This document shows, in pieces, positions 63,039 through 64,000 of a stretch of 64,000 bases of DNA; positions within the stretch are counted from its first letter, which is position 1; each line of letters starts with the position of its first letter. A model generated the notes under the pieces. The model had not been told where the DNA came from, ran no database searches, and saw nothing but the letters and a program-made list of their open reading frames with translations. The translations under genes and the position numbers were made by a program. The stretch comes from Nitzschia sp. pyKryTriq1 (Eukaryota > Bacillariophyta > Bacillariophyceae > Bacillariales > Bacillariaceae): assembly GCA_956465555.1 (NCBI GenBank), contig OY101119.1, positions 1,970,629-2,034,628 on the forward strand. The letters run 5' to 3'.

Positions 63039-64000
63039 ATGAAATACACGCGAGCTCCAGGCCTGCTCTTGGTTGGAATTTACCAGGGACTTGTTCCTTC
63101 TGTCTCGTCATTCGTCGGCAGCATCTCGTCGTCGGGAGCAAGATTGGCCTTTTCGTCTCCACTCAAGGCGGAAGCACCAGAGGCAGCCCAGCGAGAATTT
63201 GACGAGGTGGCGTATGAAAAAGACCGTTTGGAGAAAGATGCCCAGGCAATGGATGCCATGAAAGAAGTTGCCGAGAATGAATTTGCCAAGCTTCGAACTC
63301 CTTGGAAGTGGGACATTCGAAAGCGGATCTGGGATATGATGGAAGAGAAAGATATTGCTCAGTTTCCTCGTCCCGTCCATCATCGCATTCCAAATTTCGT
63401 CGGCGCCGAGTTGGCTGCCGCTCGATTGGCGGACATGGCTGAATTCCAGCAAGCTAGTTGTATCAAGGTCAATCCGGATACTCCCCAACGTGCAGTACGG
63501 CATGCTGTTTTGGCTCAGGGCAAAACTTTGTTGACACCACAGCCGCGGCTTCGAACGGGGTTCTTCTCGACCATCCAAATGAATTCGTTACCCTCGTTGG
63601 TGGAGATTGATGAATGCACCAATTCCAAAGGTGTCGCCAAATGGGGGACGCCCGTCACGCTGAGCGATAGATACACGGTCGACCTGGTGGTTGTAGGAAG
63701 CACTGCTGTATGTCCAGAAACTGGGGCAAGAGTTGGAAAAGGAGAGGGTTTTGCCGAATTAGAGTGGGGTATTCTCTCGGCCCAAGGAAACTTGGACCCT
63801 GCTACCACATTGGTTGTTACTACGGTGCACGATGAGCAAATTGTAAATGACATTCCGGCCGGTTCCTTGACCAAACACGATGTGCCCGTAGATGTGATTG
63901 TTACTCCTACGAAAATTATTCGTGTCCCAAATCGAGCCCCCAAGCCGTCAGGGGTTTTCTGGGACTTGCTATCACCACAAAAGTTGGCTCAAATCCGCGT
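63039..64000 (+). CDS. Plastid-targeted 5-formyl-THF cyclo-ligase-like protein, 3' end outside the window
   Basis: The frame is open from ATG 63039 to the last base, giving at least 320 residues. 5-formyltetrahydrofolate cyclo-ligase (MTHFS) converts 5-formyl-THF to 5,10-methenyl-THF with ATP; the related MTHFSD proteins have unproven activity. The N-terminus TRAPGLLLVGIYQGLVPSVSSF/VGS looks like a signal peptide with a diatom plastid motif. After a helical linker, the domain begins KWDIRKRIWDMMEEKDIAQF and contains AARLADMAEFQQASCIKVNP. Then come LTPQPRLRTGFFS and VDLVVVGSTAVCPETGARVG, followed by KGEGFAELEWGILSAQG, which is the MTHFS signature. The wording VGSTAV...GKGEGFAELE and HDEQIVNDIP is closer to MTHFSD-type proteins than to classic MTHFS. 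Any RNA-binding domain seen in animal MTHFSD would lie outside the window. Confidence 0.85.
   Translation, partial: MKYTRAPGLLLVGIYQGLVPSVSSFVGSISSSGARLAFSSPLKAEAPEAAQREFDEVAYEKDRLEKDAQAMDAMKEVAENEFAKLRTPWKWDIRKRIWDMMEEKDIAQFPRPVHHRIPNFVGAELAAARLADMAEFQQASCIKVNPDTPQRAVRHAVLAQGKTLLTPQPRLRTGFFSTIQMNSLPSLVEIDECTNSKGVAKWGTPVTLSDRYTVDLVVVGSTAVCPETGARVGKGEGFAELEWGILSAQGNLDPATTLVVTTVHDEQIVNDIPAGSLTKHDVPVDVIVTPTKIIRVPNRAPKPSGVFWDLLSPQKLAQIR

Noticed and set aside
1-64000. tRNA and rRNA genes
   Set aside because: I looked for T-loop-like GGTTCGAnTCC on both strands and for rRNA-like stretches; candidate TTCGAA words were in coding sequence or lacked a matching acceptor stem. A tRNAscan run would settle it.

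Overview
The window is nuclear DNA from a photosynthetic stramenopile, most likely a pennate diatom. No single marker proves this, but the evidence agrees. Genes carry short GT-AG introns of about 60-150 bp. Many proteins begin with a signal peptide followed by the diatom 'ASAF'-type plastid cleavage motif (for example TAF/VTP, NAF/APQ, VAF/SPA, LAF/TAA). Two genes carry the diatom-typical DUF6824 domain. The plastid set (CYP97-type P450, PGR5, lumenal pentapeptide protein, CtpA protease) is that of an algal nucleus. I could not identify the species. No rRNA, convincing tRNA or CRISPR array was seen.

Layout. 0-10.2 kb: two low-complexity Ser/Arg/Asp repeat proteins flank a small GFA-domain protein, followed by the large PP4 regulatory subunit 3 on the minus strand. 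11-23.4 kb: a GH20 hexosaminidase, a tandem pair of DUF6824 genes, a PfkB sugar kinase, a plastid CtpA-like protease and a DUS1-type tRNA-dihydrouridine synthase. 23.4-26 kb is gene-poor and holds two identical 418-bp direct repeats 127 bp apart. 26-35.2 kb: an unknown protein, a plastid SohB/SppA protease, a coiled-coil membrane protein, an orphan reading frame and a methyltransferase-like protein. 35.2-39.6 kb: a 1414-residue helical-repeat (OPR/RAP-like) protein. 40.9-49.5 kb: a RING-H2 membrane protein, a CYP97-like P450, a lumenal pentapeptide protein and a heat-shock-factor-type regulator. 50.6-64 kb: a tiny MICOS-like protein, SUMO E1 subunit UBA2, PGR5 divergent from an unknown plastid protein, a Ca2+/H+ antiporter, a DUF3593-DUF2499-DUF1279 fusion, a plastid TauD-like oxygenase, a 96-residue coiled-coil protein and the start of a plastid 5-formyl-THF cyclo-ligase-like gene that runs off the end.

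Genes are dense and alternate strand. Several pairs are convergent with very short gaps (19-201 bp), others share divergent promoters. From 44 kb onward most genes encode plastid proteins serving photosynthetic electron flow (PGR5), xanthophyll metabolism (CYP97) or unknown plastid roles. This may be chance, since about a tenth of nuclear genes are plastid-directed.

Between genes the most striking signal is repeated dense clusters of the self-complementary tetramer GTAC (GGTACC, GTACCGGTAC), one of which contains a perfect 14-bp-arm hairpin. All exon boundaries were deduced by eye from splice consensus, frame and family conservation.
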